Of a stretch of 64,000 nt of DNA, positions 62,953 to 64,000 are shown piece by piece. The stretch comes from Epithemia pelagica (Eukaryota; Bacillariophyta; Bacillariophyceae; Surirellales; Surirellaceae): the NCBI GenBank assembly GCA_946965045.2, contig OX337237.1:682001-746000 (forward strand), written 5' to 3'. The first letter of the stretch is position 1, and each line of letters begins with the position of its first letter. Under the pieces are notes generated by a model. That model ran no database searches and was not told where the DNA came from. It saw only the letters and a list, made by a program, of their open reading frames with translations. A program made the position numbers and the translations under genes.

Positions 62953-64000
62953 ATGTCGTCGGATTATGAGAATTCCGTTTCAGTGAATCAAATTCCTTTC
63001 TTTGATTGGACGTCACAAGATACCCTACGAATGGGCTCGTTTATTGCGATCCAATTGAAAAACCAGGATCCAAAGACGGTGACCATCGCTCGACTCGAAC
63101 AGCGACAACGCGAAGAAGATTCTCTCGATCCGGATGAACCTGTTGTCACCCACATCCGTCTACGCCTCTTCCCTCCGCTGTTTCCCACCAAGCCTATCGA
63201 TTGTCACCCGCGTATTCCATCTCATTCTATTCCCAAGATCCTCCATGGCTGCGGTTCCCAAAACGTCGAGCTTTACGAATCAAGGGAATGTGTTTGGATC
63301 AATGGCGAGATCCCCGATGACGAAGTCAAAATTCTCTTCCCCGCTTTTGTGTTTTCATTTGAGGAACTTGAGAAATCCGAAAACGGATGGGCCCACGGCA
63401 TCCATAATGTTTACTTTGCCCATTTCTGGCACAACAAGATCTACTCCTACACGGTGCGCGCAGAGAATCGTCTTGACCCTATCCCCAAAGGCACTGTTCT
63501 TGGGTTCATGAACAAGCACCCACTGTACAAACAGCCATCCAACCTAATCATTGCCCGCCGTTGTCAACACCATGCCATATGGGTTGGACTGTTTAGTATC
63601 CAGAAAGCAATCATCAAGATGTTGAATAAACGTGGCATGTCCAGTTCGAGCCGAGAAATTATTTCTCTTAATGTTGGATGCATCCCCTTGGAATGCATCC
63701 AATACATTTACTCCCTATCGAAGTTTGTGTCTCCCATCGACTGCCACCCAGTGACCCTTCGCGACTCCTTTCTTCATGTTGACTCGTCTCTCACTCGTCG
63801 CAAGCTTTCCATGTCCTTTGATGCCGGTGTTCTCCGTTTCAAGTCTATTTCAGACCTCAAGTTACTCCGGTCCATATTTGGACCAAGCTCGACGTATGGC
63901 TCTTCAGAGAAACGTCCTAATCTTTCGGACGGTAGCACTGGGACGACTCTTAAGCGAGGACATCATCTGTCTGTGATCTCCGGCCATGTCAACGACGATG
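62953..64000 (+). CDS. Uncharacterised long protein, N-terminal part (runs off the right edge)
   Basis: From ATG 62953 the frame is open for 349 codons to the window end. The protein has a mixed globular composition with Phe/Trp/His-rich stretches (Phe-Ala-His-Phe-Trp-His-Asn-Lys-Ile-Tyr-Ser-Tyr, Pro-Lys-Gly-Thr-Val-Leu-Gly-Phe), no signal peptide and no membrane segment. I do not recognise the family. The place next to duplicated and mobile DNA and the start after a CAA-rich leader make a retroelement ORF one possibility, a host gene another. Confidence 0.6.
   Translation, partial: MSSDYENSVSVNQIPFFDWTSQDTLRMGSFIAIQLKNQDPKTVTIARLEQRQREEDSLDPDEPVVTHIRLRLFPPLFPTKPIDCHPRIPSHSIPKILHGCGSQNVELYESRECVWINGEIPDDEVKILFPAFVFSFEELEKSENGWAHGIHNVYFAHFWHNKIYSYTVRAENRLDPIPKGTVLGFMNKHPLYKQPSNLIIARRCQHHAIWVGLFSIQKAIIKMLNKRGMSSSSREIISLNVGCIPLECIQYIYSLSKFVSPIDCHPVTLRDSFLHVDSSLTRRKLSMSFDAGVLRFKSISDLKLLRSIFGPSSTYGSSEKRPNLSDGSTGTTLKRGHHLSVISGHVNDD

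Overview
The window is nuclear DNA of a eukaryotic microalga, most likely a pennate diatom. This is inferred from the gene set (a Ty1/copia element of the type common in diatoms, DUF4246 proteins, type II membrane sulfotransferase and GT10 fucosyltransferase relics, O-acetylserine sulfhydrylase-like enzymes), from short GT-AG introns with phase-compatible exons, and from long AT-poor genes separated by repeat-rich spacers. No species is claimed.

Layout. 1-3.2 kb holds the 5' end of a small membrane-protein gene (minus) and an intronless PP2C phosphatase. 3.2-35.8 kb is an accessory cluster built mainly from two unrelated gene types, a DUF4246 protein and a kelch beta-propeller protein. One intact DUF4246 gene and five damaged copies accompany eight kelch genes. 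Five kelch genes look intact apart from a sixth in inverted orientation, one has a nonsense codon and one a frameshift. In most units a DUF4246 copy lies upstream of a kelch gene on the same strand, so the two were probably amplified together. A sulfotransferase, a short-chain dehydrogenase, a small secreted protein and broken GT10 fucosyltransferase pieces lie between the units.

32.4-38.2 kb is gene-poor: two diverged copies of an unidentified repeat, a roughly 600-bp element with 60-bp terminal inverted repeats, then a copia retrotransposon (37.9-44.1 kb) with almost identical LTRs but a frameshifted pol.

44.1-62.6 kb is a segmental duplication. Each arm carries two minus-strand PLP-dependent cysteine-synthase-like genes, here called CYS-1 and CYS-2. 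The arms are nearly identical over about 3.4 kb. The two CYS-1 proteins differ at the N terminus (Met-Gly-Cys lipidation-like versus transit-peptide-like). CYS-2 carries a roughly 770-bp inverted-repeat element in its last coding segment that can be modelled as an intron. The right CYS-2 has a nonsense codon. Between the arms (49.9-56.7 kb) sit a Gly-rich gag-like ORF and a damaged roughly 1,200-residue gene that may be a transposase of an unfamiliar family. The last kilobase opens an uncharacterised long reading frame that leaves the window.

Functionally there is no operon logic. The CYS genes would make cysteine from O-acetylserine and sulfide, the phosphatase and sulfotransferase are housekeeping or signalling genes, and the kelch and DUF4246 families look like fast-evolving accessory genes.
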